From the NCBI GenBank assembly GCA_958496175.1, contig OY292277.1, positions 3,596,001-3,660,000 of the forward strand: a DNA stretch of 64,000 bases, given 5' to 3'. Made by a program: the position numbers and the translations under genes. The notes under the pieces were generated by a model. That model worked only from the letters and a program-made list of their open reading frames with translations, was not told the origin of the DNA and searched no databases. The DNA is from Sisyra terminalis (Eukaryota; Arthropoda; Insecta; Neuroptera; Sisyridae). Every line of letters starts with the position of its first letter. Position 1 is the first letter of the stretch. Positions 47,461 to 58,679 of the stretch are shown one piece after another.

Positions 47461-49845
47461 TTTTTCATGCGGGGGTTTGTAATTGGATTTTATTTATAAA
47501 AAAAAAACCTGGTCATCAATTTTTTATATTTCAAATTTCTGAAATGATAAACTTTTTTTACCAACCATATTCCGCATTTATTCCCTATTTCCTTTAATTT
47601 AAAGATTTACTAACTAAATGATTATTATTCGGTAAATATAAAAAATGAGTTGACAATAAATAAACATTAAAATTGCATTTTCGTAAAGTAATGCACATTT
47701 TCGCATATCTAATTTCACTTTTGATTTTTGGTAAAATTTTTAGTGATTTTTTTTTGTTACTGCGCATTGCCAATCGATTTTGCATTCATGTCGCAAAAAA
47801 AAACATCTGATAATCAGTGATGCAGCTCAATGCGTTTGTGATAAGCCGTGTCAATTTTTACATAGAAAATTCGAGAAAATTAACATAAAATCGATTGAGT
47901 GCAACTTTTCTTTTATTCGGAAAACTTTGGTAATAATATCGACTTGCATTTTATGTAATTTGAACTTTGGGTTCTCGAATTTTCAAAGTGAATTTTCCAA
48001 ATTTTGAAACGGCTTATCCGACATGAAGCCAGTGGCCTTCACGACAGCCATTACGTGGTGTGTGTGTGTATGCATAAGTGAATAAAAATTGCAATCATTT
48101 AGAGTTCTTTTTTTCTATAATTAAGTCCGGAAAATTGACTGAAAATTAATCAGTTGTGGTCTTTGTAATCGGAAAAACGTTGTTGGCAATATCGATTTAC
48201 CATTTGATATAGTGTTCGGTTTGGGATTTTGTTATTTGAGATGATTTTTCTAAAAATCAATATTTGGTTTTAATGAACTACGAAGGTCATTGCCATTACG
48301 CGTTATCGGTGAATAACAAGTGCAATCATTGTATCATAGTCTTATGAATTGTGATCGTTTTTAAAGTTTGTCGAGGAATAAAATTAAAAAAAAATGTGTG
48401 GAAATCAAATATTTCGTTTAAATAAGTGGTTGAATTTTTGGTGCATAACTGCTGGTGGAAAATGGAAAAGATGGAAATATTAGTGGATCGTGGCTGACTT
48501 CATAGCAAAGAATCATCTAATAGTAAGTGAATTTGATCCGTAATGTTATTTGCCATAAAGATTATCAATCGATATTATTTCATTTTGATAAAAACATGTT
48601 TTTTCCAATCTTTGTTTTCGTCTTTAATTTTAATGATTAGTGTTTGAAATTTCTTGAATAATGATTAAATGATGCAACATGATTTTGGTGTATTTAAATT
48701 TTTCCTGTTGTTATTGAAATATTACTAATACCTCCCAAAAAAAATCGTTTAGGATTTTGTTGCAATTTTACCTGCGTAATGGTGCTTTGAACCGGTTTTA
48801 AATTTACACGTATTTATACGATTTGGAGTCATTAGAAAGTATCGACAACTCATACCGGCTTATGTGTGTAAATATTTGTAGGTGTTACTCCTCGTATTAA
48901 TAGTATAATACCACTCGTATTAGTACGGAATTTGACACCGGTTATTCAGTTGTCCTTAATTTGAAATCGAAAAAAAATAATCGGAAAAACCGATTATTTG
49001 TTTATAAAAAAATGTATATGTTCCAAATTTAATGCCACGTATTTATAAATGAAGTAATTTTTTTTTTGTCCATCCAATTGGGAACGAATTGCTTTGGTTA
49101 CGACGTCTGGTGGCTAAAAAAGTACTAGTTTTTGTGTGCTCTTTTTTATACAACTATATCAAATAGTTAACTATAGTTAAAATTAAAATAAAATATGAAT
49201 TTTTTAATTGAAATGGAAATTATTAAATCAATGACTTGTATAAATTTTTTTTTCTAATGATTGCGGTAGTACATCACACAAAAATGAAGAAATAAGTTTT
49301 CTTGTTAGAGCAAAGTCTGGTAAATATTTATTTCATGTCATAAATTATTTCGGAAGGAAAGCAAATTTTTTTTCTTATTTTCGAAATTGATTCTTGAATT
49401 TTGTGAAGTTCTCTTCTATGAGAACAACAGAGAACAATCCAAACAAAACCCTGTACAACTCACCGCATTACTGTTTGTATTTTTATTATTTGACCACATT
49501 TAATTAAGTCAATAAGCATCAAGAATAACATTTATCTGGGCTAATTTTGATTCAAATCAGTCGAAATTTTTCATTTTAAGGAAATTAAAACAACTCCAAA
49601 AAAAAATGTAAACTTATAGGCAATTTTTTGGTTGCACACAATACGTAGCCATGTTTTTTAAGTTCCGCCAACTGGTGGCAATACTACGTTTTTTGTTGCC
49701 TCGATTTAACGATGGATTTTTATTGATCTCGTCGAAATAAAACGAAATTGAAAAATAATATTTTTTGATATTTAGCTTAGTTGACAAAATATCGATATAT
49801 AAAGATTAAAAAAAAATCCACTTTTTAAGACGGATTTTTTAAGTC
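47461..49845. other. unique AT-rich non-coding stretch
   Basis: No gene or repeat is identified. A mirrored 'GAATTTTCAAAGTGAATTTTCC' phrase near 47975 and a TG run near 48060 are the only features seen. Confidence 0.5.
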
Positions 49846-49854
49846 CTTTTGTTG

Positions 49855-50505
49855 TATTTAATATTTCGGAATGACCAAGTTATATTCTTGTAGAAAATTG
49901 AACGATCTACAAAAAAGGTGTCTTACAAGTTTTTGATATATTTATTCCTTCAAAAGTTATTCAAGGTTAAAGTTGAATTAAAGAGAAATTCTAATATTTT
50001 TTCAATTTTTTGGCGCAACCATCAATTTTATGAGAAAATTTTATAGGTCATTTTTTGTAGAACATTTTTTTTCCTATAACTTATTTCTAAAAAAGTTTTT
50101 GATATTTTTTACAGGTCCTAAGTTATTTAATTAAAATAATAAAAAAATTATGTTAAAAATATAATAATTCAGGAAATTTTCAGTTTAATGCAAATAACTT
50201 AGGACCTGTGAATAATATTGAAAACTTTTATAGAGATAAGTTATAGGAAAAAAAGTGCTCTACAAAAAATGTCCTATAAAATTTTCTCATAAAATTGATG
50301 GTTGCGTAAAAAAATTGAAAAAATATTAGAATTTCTCTTTAGTTCAACTTTGACCTCGAATAACTTTTGAAGAAATAAATATATCAAAAACTTGTTTGAG
50401 ACCTTTTTTCCAGATCGTTCCATTTTCTACAAGAATATACCTTGGTCGTTCCGAAATATTGTCATTCATTTCATTTTTTTGTCATTCCCAACAATATTCC
50501 AGTTC
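49855..50505. repeat. giant foldback family F1, copy 1 (outer arms lost)
   Basis: Arms of about 300 bp face each other around a centre near 50160. 'GAATGACCAAG', 'GAAAATTGAACGATCTACAAAAAA', 'AAGTTTTTGATATATTTATTCCTTC', 'CATCAATTTTATGAGAAAATTTTATAGG' and 'ACAGGTCCTAAGTTATTTAA' all return in reverse complement. Compared with the copies at 57.5 and 61.9 kb, the outer ~150 bp is missing here. An outer fragment (50925-51005) lies beyond the HHR-A insertion. Confidence 0.75.
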
Positions 50506-50633
50506 TAAATACAGATGCTTTGCATCCATGTAGAATGCCTACTGGAAGTAAAATAATAATTTTTTTAAATAAGAAGAAAATTCAGGCTTTTTAAGATCTT
50601 TTTGTTTTTTATTTTTTATTTAATATTTTTCTG

Positions 50634-50690
50634 TTCAATTAGCTACGTTTCGTTACTAATCGTAACTTCCTCAGGCTTCTATAACAAATT
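50634..50690 (-). ncRNA. hammerhead ribozyme-like motif, family A (core intact)
   Basis: On minus: CUGAGGA (50668-50674), extra A, stem II GUUAC-GAUUA-GUAAC (5 bp), GAAACGUA, GCUAAUUGAAC. CUGAGGA is an allowed variant (N7=G). Confidence 0.72.
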
Positions 50691-50736
50691 AAAATAATTA
50701 CAAAATATGTCAATCATACATTTTGTAATTATTTTA

Positions 50737-50795
50737 ATTAGTTATAGAAGCCTGAGGAAGTTACGATTAGTAACGAAACGTAGCTAATTGAACAG
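50737..50795 (+). ncRNA. hammerhead ribozyme-like motif, family A (core intact)
   Basis: CUGAGGA (50752-50758), extra A, GUUAC-GAUUA-GUAAC, GAAA (50774-50777), CGUA, GCUAAUUGAAC. It is a perfect mirror of the minus-strand module 60 bp away, including the N7 G. Confidence 0.72.
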
Positions 50796-50924
50796 TAAAA
50801 ATATTAAATAAAAAACAAAAAGATCTTAAATAACCTAAATTTTTTTCTTATTTAAAAAAATATAAAAGCTGAGATCTGAATTTTATCATCTATTGTAAAA
50901 TAATAAAAAATAAAAAAAACTTTC

Positions 50925-51008
50925 ACAGGATTTTTTTTGTCATTCCCAACAATATTTTCGATATAATTAAGGAAAAAAAATCATCATTTTTTTTGAATTA
51001 GTCTAGTA
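50925..51008. repeat. outer right end of foldback F1
   Basis: 'ACTTTCACAGGATTTTTTTTG', 'TCATTCCCAACAATATTTTCG' and '...GAATTAGTCT' are the same as the right ends of the 57.5 and 61.9 kb copies (GAATCAGTCT). Confidence 0.7.
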
Positions 51009-51127
51009 TACCATATATAGAATATATTGCGGTCCACTTTATGTAGTATAATTTAATATAATAATAATATATAAAAATCATATCATAAACATAAATTTGA
51101 ATAGAAGTTCAAACAAAAATATTTGTG

Positions 51128-51180
51128 ACGTTTTGCACAGATACGTATTTCGATCTTCCTCAATGGTCATCAAGTGGTTT
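51128..51180 (-). ncRNA. hammerhead-like motif, family C (short stem II)
   Basis: On minus: GAUGACCA, UUGAGGA (C3 changed to U), extra A, GAUC in place of the usual hairpin, GAAAUACGUAUC, UGUGC. Stem II has collapsed to a 4-nt palindrome, so it could form only between two molecules. Confidence 0.45.
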
Positions 51181-51189
51181 GGATCACTC

Positions 51190-51245
51190 CATAACTGCTT
51201 TGTGATTGTTTGGCAATCAAAATACGTATCTGGGCAATACGTCAC
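51190..51245 (+). ncRNA. hammerhead-like remnant, family C
   Basis: GAUUGU-UUG-GCAAUC hairpin, AAAAUACGUAUC, UGGGC. The CUGANGA box is absent (replaced by GCUUUGU) and G12 is lost. Confidence 0.4.
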
Positions 51246-51345
51246 AAATATTTTGTTTGGAATTCTGTTGAAATTTATTCTAATGGTAAAATTTTTATAT
51301 ATATTATTATATTAAATTATACTACATAAATTGGACCGCAATTTA

Positions 51346-53350
51346 TTTGTACAATAACTAAGATCTTATATTCCTGTATGTTACCTACATTAATTTTTGT
51401 ATTAAAATTTTAAGATCAAATCGGAACAGATTATCATTGTTCGATAGCGATAGTATTTAATATTTTAGTTATTTGGGATAAATAAAAAAAAAACAGAGGG
51501 TATGCGCATCGAAATTCGAAAAAAAAAATTTGCCTTTTTAGCTTGGGACACCTTAATGGATATGGATTGATCCTTTTATTTTAAGTTTCAAGTACCATCG
51601 AAAATTCTTACATTAAAATGCTGACGTTTGAAGATCTATAGTTTTAATATATAAAAATTGAAGAAGTAAAAAAAAATGTTTATTTTTCTTTGAAGAAGTC
51701 TTAGTTATGTTTGTGATTAAAGTTGACTTTTACATCGCTAAATGATTGCATCTAATTCACCATCAGCTACCATAGTAGATCGATTATTCATTGAGGCAAA
51801 TTTCACAAATATTTTCACACCAAATCACCGCATTCGCGTCGGCTTGTCTCTTTGACAGAATTAATATTTCCCATTAATCTCAAAAACAAACCTTGGTCGG
51901 TCACTCGCCGATCGGCTTTGATTAAAACCAGAACCAATCCATCCAACATATTATATTCCCTCTACATTAAGATATCAAAACTTGCCAACCACTAAACATT
52001 CCCTCTGTCTTTTTACTATATGATAAAATTAATTTGAATTAGAGAAATTGATGGGGCGAGTTGATGTGACTTATTAGTCTGTGCATAATCACAACGGTGC
52101 TAATAAATGGATCATTTACATTTCCTCGACCTTTCGCAGCTGCTGTCTTCATATAATTATCAACATTGTTAATTTCTCTTCTTGAAAGATTTCTCGTTTA
52201 TTGCTTGTTTTGTTTCGTGTACACGTTATTAATTCTTGAGGCTTGTGGAGCTTCGACAAGCGTCGATTTATCACCCGCGTGGACGGACGCGCATTAATTT
52301 TGTCCTCGTAATATTATAATCTCGCATCATTCTTCGCTTTATGTAAATTTGCCGGTGAGAATTTCGCTTTTAATGGCTTTCATTGCGCACATTATACTTT
52401 TAATTCGGCGAGGCATTCAGTGGAAAATTGGTTTTAATTGAATTTGTATAATTAAATAAGTTTCAATTAAACAAACTTTTGTGGGTATCATATCAAAACG
52501 AGAATGGAATGCCCGACAATCAACAGCTTTCTATACAGTGATCTTCTTGAACTTAACATACAAGGAAATTAATTATTGATAAAATAAAGTCACCCAACAA
52601 TAAATGTCATAGAAAATAATATTTAAGGCCTAGCAAAGCTGTGAGAATAAACATTTTTTTTGGATCGTAACATCGATCAATTTATTACATGATACCTATG
52701 TACAAGTTGTAGACAGAAATTCCATTTTTTTTCATTCGTCTCATAAGCCAAGTTCTATAATTGAATTACATTAACAATCGCAAAGAAACTACAGAAAAAT
52801 AAAGCTGTCACAATGTCAATAATATATAAAACGCCGTTATAAATTGATAATTGGAAAAAAATGGACGTAAATCTTATTAAATTAATGCCCCACATCAAAT
52901 AAGGTTCGCTTGGCTATTTCTAAGCCGTAATTGGAAATAAGTGCCTACACAACAATAATGAGAGAAACAATACGGTGAAGGAAATCACCGCTGACAAATG
53001 AGCAAATAATGTAATGGGCTTTTATTTTTCAAACATTTAAATGTCTTCATTTTTATCTTAGTACGCATTTTCGACCATTCTGGCAATAGGGCAATAAATG
53101 TATAATGGCTGGTTTGAAAAATAACGAGATCGCCAATAAAACTAATAACTAACGAGTGGATCATAAAAATGCATTGAGGGATGAATGAAATGAAATTTTT
53201 AAGTTTTATTTTCTCTCTTAAAGAGAGAGAATTGTTGTCAGTTTATTAGTTGGATGCAAGAAAGTTAAAATCGTTAAATAATGAAGTGAAATTTTTTATA
53301 ACTTTATTTTTGTTTATTGATTTATTATGGGTCATTAAAAATTAAATTAA
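51346..53350. other. unique non-coding stretch with GC-richer 51.8-52.45 kb
   Basis: No gene recognised. The segment 51780-52430 has more GC and fewer homopolymers than its surroundings (for example 'GTCGATTTATCACCCGCGTGG'), which may point to conserved regulatory DNA. Confidence 0.4.
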
Positions 53351-53353
53351 AAC

Positions 53354-54710
53354 ATGTTGAAATCATTGAGTTCCCAAAAAAAAAAAAAATGTTAAGAGTT
53401 ATTAGACCAGGGTCGATAATTTTAAAAATGGTGAAAAGTGAAAGGCGATCTGAGGTTGGGACGGGGGAGGGGGTGAGTTTTTAAGGGTAAAAAACGGTTA
53501 ATCTCGATTTCCGGTAAAACTGCAAGTCCTATGAAAAAAAGTTAAATGACAAAGTTGTAGGTAATTAAAAGATCTACAACTTTTGTATCGACACTTTTTT
53601 CACACAACCTCAAAATTTATGTGAAAATTTCGAATAACCGAGTTTTTGGTTTTTTATTGTTATTTTTTGCAAAGAAAATTATTTGTCACGAAATTTGGTG
53701 AAAACTTACCTTTGTATGTCCCAAATATACAGTAATTTTTTTGATTTAAAATATTCATTTTTTCACCTTATTTTGACTTAATATCCCCAAAAAGCACCCT
53801 AATTTTCAATCGAAAATTCTCACGTCAAAATATCTGCTTTTTTAAAAAAGTTGGTGTGTTTTTTGTTTGTTGAAATCTCTACTTTCTGATGGTGTAAAAA
53901 AAATATACACTATCATGGTAAATGTTCTCAGAAAATGCAAATAATGATTGCACAAATTTATGCTCAAATTGTCATAGGTTTTTTCTTCCACATTGGAGCA
54001 TGTTTCAGAACCATGACAAATTGAGCATAAATTTGTGCAATCATTATTTGCATTTTCTGAGAACATTTACCATAATAGTGTGATTTTTTTTTATACCATC
54101 AGATAGTAGAGATTTCAACAAACAAAAAACCCACCAACTTTTTTAAAAAAGCTGATATTTTGACGTGAGAATTTTCGATTGAAAATTAGGGTGCTTTTTG
54201 GATATTAAGTCAAAATAAGGTGAAAAAATAAATATTTTAAATCAAAAAAATTACTTATGTTTGAGACATACAAAGGTAAGTTTTCACCAAATTTCGTGAA
54301 AAAATAAATTTTTTTGCAAAAAATAAAAATAAAAAACCAAAACCTCGGTTATTCGATTTTTTCACATAAATTTTGAGGTTATGTGAAAAAAGTGTCGATA
54401 TAAAAGTTGTTGATCTTTTAATTACCTACAACTTTGTCATTTAATTTTTTTTCATAGGACTTGCAGTTTTACCGGAAATCGAGATTAACCGTTTTTTACC
54501 CTTAAAAACTCACCCCCTCCCCCGTCCCAACCTCAGATCGCCCGTAATTTATTTTTCCTTTCATTTTTGTTATATTCTCTACCTTTTCCAATGGGTTTCA
54601 TTCTACTATAATTTTTTTTCACTTTTCACCATTTTTAAAATTATCGACCCTGGTCTAATAACTAAACATTTTTTTTTTTTTTTTTTTTGAGAACTCAATG
54701 ATTTCAACAT
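53354..54710. repeat. 1.36-kb palindrome (arms 622 and ~698 bp)
   Basis: The left arm starts ATGTTGAAATCATTGAG and the right arm ends with its complement; the centre spacer is 53976-54012. Long near-identical blocks include 'AGACCAGGGTCGATAAT', 'CGATTTCCGGTAAAACTGCAAG' and 'GCAAATAATGATTGCACAAATT'. The right arm has about 80 extra bp (54543-54620) not found in the left. Transcription would give a very long double-stranded RNA. No ORF or target duplication seen. Confidence 0.85.
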
Positions 54711-57525
54711 AATTTCTACTATAATTTTTTTTGGTCTCAAAAATTATTGACCCTGGTCTATATAGGATTATACGCGTTTAGCATAAGATCTCTTTTAATA
54801 ATATTTTTTGATAAATTTTTGTATACTTGTATGAGAATTGTATGTATACCACATTGCCACCCCTTTCCTTAATAGTCTCTAATTTTTTTGCTTGGAAAGA
54901 TTCACCTTTTGACGAACAAACAACTTCACGTCAAAACCAATGAATGAAACGATTTTTCAAAGTTTTTGCTGTTTTTTTTCTCGATTTAATGCCGGTAGAT
55001 AGGTTTCCCGCGTGGTTGACTTTTTCCTTCTAGTATCGTCTATGCCTGGCAAACAAAATTCTTAAAATTGAAGTTTCAACAAATCTATGATTTCAATCCG
55101 TTTGAGTCATCCATGAAGGGGAAACTTGAACTCTTAGTGAACAAGAAAGGAAGTTTCTGGAAAGCTTTGAAATTTGGTACTAGAAAAGAATGAAAAAAAA
55201 ATTAAAGAGACAAATCGAAGCACAAACATGAAAGTTTTTCGTACTTTAAAAGCATTTGTTGGCATTTGGTTTTACGATAAACAATCAGGTAGCAATTAAA
55301 TTAATATCGATAAGAATTCAGTCTTTATTTTTTCGTAGATTAAATCCCTATCAAGTTACAATTCCAGTCAAAACCTTCTATAGTAAGATGATATCCATTT
55401 AATTAAATATTCCCACAAAAAAGCCTACAAATCGGACGATTTCCCCAAAAAATTCCCACAAAAAAAATCCACCGTACATACAAACAATCCGAAGACATAA
55501 ACCTGGTAGCCAACACAAAGAATTTATAAACGTCGGCGGAGAGGTACAGAGGGATGCTGCAATGATACAAAGTGATTTTGTCGGCTACTTTAGCTACCCT
55601 TTAATAATAATCTTCATAATAAACGTTTCGTTTATGGCGCGGCCATTATTATTTCGTATTTTATGGTGAATGTGATGAGGATCAGTGATATCTCGTAATG
55701 TAGACGCATTAATGCCCTTTTAAACAGACCTAATGTATGTAATTTATTCATCGAAACAGCCGCAGTCTTAAGCCGGTGCATCGCATTATAATAATTTGAA
55801 ACGGGACAACAGTATAAACATAGAGAGGCACAAAAAAAAAATGATAGAAAAACGAAGCAACCACAAAAGAAAAGCCTTGAACATTATATCCCTCCATCCC
55901 CGACAGGCTCTACAAAAAACTCTCGATAATTTTACCAGGTGAAAAAGTTTTTTTTTCTTTATACCAAAACATTGTTTAATCCAAGTATCATAAAATAGTA
56001 ACCGTGGATGGTTTATGAGATAGGAAGCAGAAAATATGTTTGTTAAAGTAACAACGAAAAAAAGTGCATAGATGTGAAACTTTCTGAAAATAGGCATGCA
56101 AGCTTCGCCCACTACGATCTGGTTTGCATTACCTGCCGCCAATGCAAAAATTATTTAAACTATTAGAGCGATTATAAGTGCAATCAAGATGATATATGAA
56201 TGTCGTTGTTTTAATGTGACGTCATTGTCGCGTTTGATTTACGATCTGATCGATTATATCGGTCGAATAAATTGGATGAGGTGTTGTGGGAAAGTGTCGT
56301 AAACAGTGCACTTTTGTATGAGGAGAACACAAAAAAAAAATTAAGGTCCATTATCAGTTTTGAGAGATCTCTTTACTTTATGGTAAGTAATTTATTTACA
56401 ACAATATCGAGAATTGAAGCGATTGGTGGCAAAAAATCTACAAGTCGATTTTTTATAGGAGTTAATTTTAAAGGTCAAACTATGGGCTAAATATCCTGTA
56501 AGTTTAAAAAAAAATTACATGACTGATTAAACAATGGGATTTCTTCAAAATTTCAAGAAGTTGAAAAATCAATTACAAATTTTAAATCTTCTGTTGCTTG
56601 GGTCCCTGAATACTCAGGACTTAGATATACACCTAAAGATCATATTTACTTTATAGATTGTCCCATAAGTTCTTTCTTTTTTCTAATTTGATATCAATAC
56701 GCAGTATTATTTATTGTTTACGTAAATACTGTACGTAGTACGGTAAAAAAAAATTAAAAACCATTTTTTATTATATGCGCTGTTTATTTTGAAAGTGAAG
56801 TAAGTCCATTCCAAGAACAATCCCTATAGTGTTATCATTTTTAACCATAGGAACATAAGATACTAAGGAGGAGGGAATAATTGGCGCTTTTGAAATTAAA
56901 ATCAGTAATTTCTGAAAACTTAGCAATTAAATAATTGACATATGTTGTTCTAGTTACAAGACGAAGATTCACCATATAGACTGTCCTTGAAATGGACTTA
57001 CGCCACTTTCAAAATATACGAGTCATATACCTACATCGTTATGAGAAAAAATTTTACAAATTTCATCGACACAAATATGCATTTATATTGGAAAATACAA
57101 TGTAAAACGAAAAAAATTATGGTCCTTATATTTTGATTATCGTGACTAAAAAGCAATTCGATTTCGCACATTTGGACGTTGTACATACAAAATTGTTGGA
57201 AAAGGTAGAAAGCATGGAAGTAAATTCGAATATTTTTTTTTTCTCAATAAGAATAATAGGTTTTCTAAATGTTCTAAATACCGAAATAAAGTTAATATGC
57301 AAGATTTTACTTTTTCATTGATAATGAAATATATGCCAAAAATTTGCTCCCTTAATGCTATTCAGCAGAATATATTATATAATTGCTCCAGGTCACAACT
57401 ATTGATTAATAAAAAAAAAATAGATTTTAATAAGTTTGTTGAAAAACGAACCAAAATTAATAATCGCCTATTTGGTAGTACTACATAAACTTTCATACTA
57501 ATTCAGTGAAATGATATTATTTAAA
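54711..57525. other. non-coding stretch, no recognised element
   Basis: A shorter 'ATTGACCCTGGTCTA' copy at 54737 relates to the arm ends of the palindrome. A 118-codon minus ORF at 55786-56142 is hydrophobic but lacks coding support. Nothing else found. Confidence 0.45.
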
Positions 57526-57527
57526 AA

Positions 57528-58560
57528 ACAGACTGATTTTAAAAAAATTATGAATTTTTTTTTCTTAATTATATCGAAAATATTGTTGGAAATGACAAAA
57601 AAAAATCCTGTGAAAGTTTAAGCTCTTAATACTAATATTAAGGGGAGCCGCATCGCAAATTTCGGTTTTCCATTTAAATAACATGGGAACAATATTCTCT
57701 TGCACTTTGGAATTTTATAGCTCACGTTGGTGACAATATTTCGGAATGGCCAAGATGTGTTCTTGTAGAAAATTGAACGATCTACAAAAAAAGTCTCGTA
57801 AAAGTTTTTGATATATTTATTCCTTCAAAAATTATTCGAGGTCAAAGTTGAACTAAAGAGAAATTTTAATATGTTTTCAATTTTATAGGAAACTTTTATA
57901 GGACATTTTTTGTAGAGCACTTTTTTTTCCTATAACTTATCTTTATAAAAGTTGTTGATATTTTTCACAGGTCCTAAGTTCTTTAAATAAAATTAAAAAA
58001 AAAATTTTTAAGTTAAAAATATAATAAATCAGGGAATATTATTAATTTAAAACAATAAAATTACGATTTTTTTCAGTTTAATGCAAATAACTTAGGACCT
58101 GTGAAAAATATCAAAAACTTTTATAGAGATAAGTTATAGAAAAAAAATGCTCTTCAAAAATTGTCCTATAAAATTTTCTCATTAAATTGATGGTTGCGTC
58201 AAAAAATTGAAAAAATATTAAAATTTATCTTAAGTTCAACTTTGACCACGAATAACTTTTGAAGGAATAAATATATCAAAAACTTGTACAAAGACCTTTT
58301 TTGTAGATCGTTCAATTTTCTACAAGAATACACCTTGGTCATTCCGAAATATTGTCACCAACGTGAGTTATAAAATGCCAAAGTGCAAGAGAATATTGTT
58401 CCCATGTTATTTAAATGGAAAATCGAAATTTGCGATGCGGCTCCCCTTAATATTAATATTAAGAGCTTAAACTTTCACAGGATTTTTTTTTGTCATTCCC
58501 AACAATATGTTCGATATAATTAAGAAAAAAAATTCATCATTTTTTTTTGAATCAGTCTTG
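57528..58560. repeat. giant foldback family F1, copy 2 (complete, ~1.03 kb)
   Basis: Ends AGACTGATT...GAATCAGTCT. The arms (about 480 bp) share 'ATTATATCGAAAATATTGTTGG', 'TCCTGTGAAAGTTTAAGCTC', 'GCATCGCAAATTTCG', 'TTGCACTTTGGAATTTTATAG' and 'CTCACGTTGGTGACAATATTTCGG'. No transposase. TSD not readable. Confidence 0.8.
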
Positions 58561-58679
58561 TATATAATTGTTAAAATCGTTTGAAGTTCCAAATTTTAGT
58601 TAAAAATCTACTTTTTTGGCAAGCCGGGAAAAACATCCTGCACGGGAAGGGAAATTTTGTCAAAAATGTTTTAAGTTTT

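Larger units (their letters stand above)
50560..50894 (-). mobile_element. HHR-A foldback retroposon, copy 4 (both modules intact)
   Basis: Flanked by an exact 12-bp duplication GTAAAATAATAA (50548-50559 and 50895-50906). The tail is poly(T) on the left (poly(A) of the minus-oriented element); the other end is ...GAATTTTATCATCTATT. The two modules are separated by a perfect ATTTTGTAATTATTTTAATT inverted pair, so the whole element can fold as one long hairpin. Confidence 0.8.
51024..51343. repeat. HHR-C foldback element (~320 bp)
   Basis: Terminal arms TTGCGGTCCACTTTATGTAG... and rc TTGCGGTCCAATTTATGTAG..., continuing through TATAATTTAATATA and, deeper, 'TTCAAACAAAAATATTTGTGACG'. Near the centre the family C motif is present once per arm. 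A single right half of the same element is seen at 62885-63075. In both places it lies directly next to foldback F1. Confidence 0.7.

Noticed and set aside
55786..56142. 118-codon hydrophobic minus-strand ORF
   Set aside because: Hydrophobicity is explained by T-rich codons; no family pattern is recognised and neighbouring sequence is non-coding.
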